Shown here: piece after piece, positions 12,101 through 12,279 of the stretch
How the letters are laid out: every line of letters starts with the position of its first letter
How positions within the stretch are numbered: the first letter of the stretch is position 1
Source: an uncultured Collinsella sp.
GTDB lineage: Bacteria > Actinomycetota > Coriobacteriia > Coriobacteriales > Coriobacteriaceae
Direction of reading: 5' to 3'
Length of the DNA stretch: 12,279 bases
Assembly (NCBI GenBank): GCA_900549655.1
Contig: UROZ01000052.1
Location: forward strand, 1-12,279
Notes under the pieces: model-generated
What the model saw: the letters and a program-made list of their open reading frames with translations, nothing else
Told to the model about the DNA's origin: nothing
Databases searched by the model: none
Position numbers and translations under genes: made by a program

Positions 12101-12279
12101 TTACGCTGGCATAGTCCCGAACCCGTCCATCAGGAACAGCCTAAGAACCAGTTTGATGACATTTCCCGGTTTGACTTCAGCCGCGTCAAAGACGTGGCGC
12201 TCGGCGAGCTCGCTGCAGTATGCGTAGATGTCGCGGATAAGGTCCGCGCCCGAAAGCGTAAACATGTAGCCTGCGTCCG
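12101..12279 (-). CDS. Hypothetical protein, C-terminal part only
   Basis: From the right window edge the minus strand reads ~59 codons to a TAA at 12103-12101, ending in KLVLRLFLMDGFGTMPA. The visible part includes GADLIRDIYAYCSELAERHV and VKPGNVIKLVLRLFLMDG. It is predicted helical, with no membrane segment and no motif I recognise. The start lies outside the window. It converges with the AlbA_2 gene, 100 bp apart. Confidence 0.55.
   Translation of the reverse strand, partial: DAGYMFTLSGADLIRDIYAYCSELAERHVFDAAEVKPGNVIKLVLRLFLMDGFGTMPA

Noticed and set aside
1..12279. tRNA, rRNA or insertion-sequence transposase genes
   Set aside because: I saw no cloverleaf with a TTCGANTC-type arm, no rRNA signature and no transposase motif in any frame.

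Overview
The window looks like chromosomal DNA of a GC-rich anaerobic gut actinobacterium of the Coriobacteriia, most probably Collinsella or a close relative. This is inferred from codon use, GC content, gene content and intergenic hairpin repeats; no marker gene in the window proves it. Gene density is ordinary, but the spacers are unusually rich in repeats.

Layout from the left: (1) A minus-strand reading frame (1-764, running off the window) joins the first ~140 residues of an L-lactate/L-2-hydroxyisocaproate dehydrogenase to a PseB-type UDP-GlcNAc 4,6-dehydratase lacking its own nucleotide-binding start. (2) metA (976-1902, +) is a homoserine O-acyltransferase whose Glu111 predicts acetyl-CoA, not succinyl-CoA, as donor. 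(3) A solitary AbiEi-like/PD-(D/E)XK nuclease-like gene (2346-3308, +) lies between two 119-bp composite hairpin repeats exactly 1401 bp apart. (4) A 5-formyltetrahydrofolate cyclo-ligase (3476-4072, -) and a hicA-hicB toxin-antitoxin pair (4219-4804, -) follow; the pair is bracketed by 33/34-bp direct repeats. (5) A 551-residue surface protein (5026-6681, +) has a cytoplasmic zinc ribbon, one membrane helix, an EF-hand loop, leucine-rich repeats and YD repeats. (6) A convergent spacer (6682-6990) is packed with four hairpins. (7) A large M16C/PreP-type metallopeptidase (6991-10029, -) follows. (8) A 504-bp divergent spacer holds a degenerate copy of the 119-bp repeat family and a duplicated array of GAGAGAT motifs. 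It precedes a Schlafen AlbA_2/HATPase/winged-helix regulator (10534-12000, +). (9) The C-terminal end of an unrecognised minus-strand gene lies at 12101-12279.

The genes do not form one pathway. metA belongs to methionine synthesis and the cyclo-ligase to folate one-carbon metabolism. HicAB, the AbiEi/nuclease-like gene and the AlbA_2 regulator look like accessory or defence-type cargo. The points most worth following up are the AlbA_2 gene with its duplicated operator-like array, the repeat-bracketed nuclease-like and hicAB cassettes, and the dehydrogenase/PseB join.
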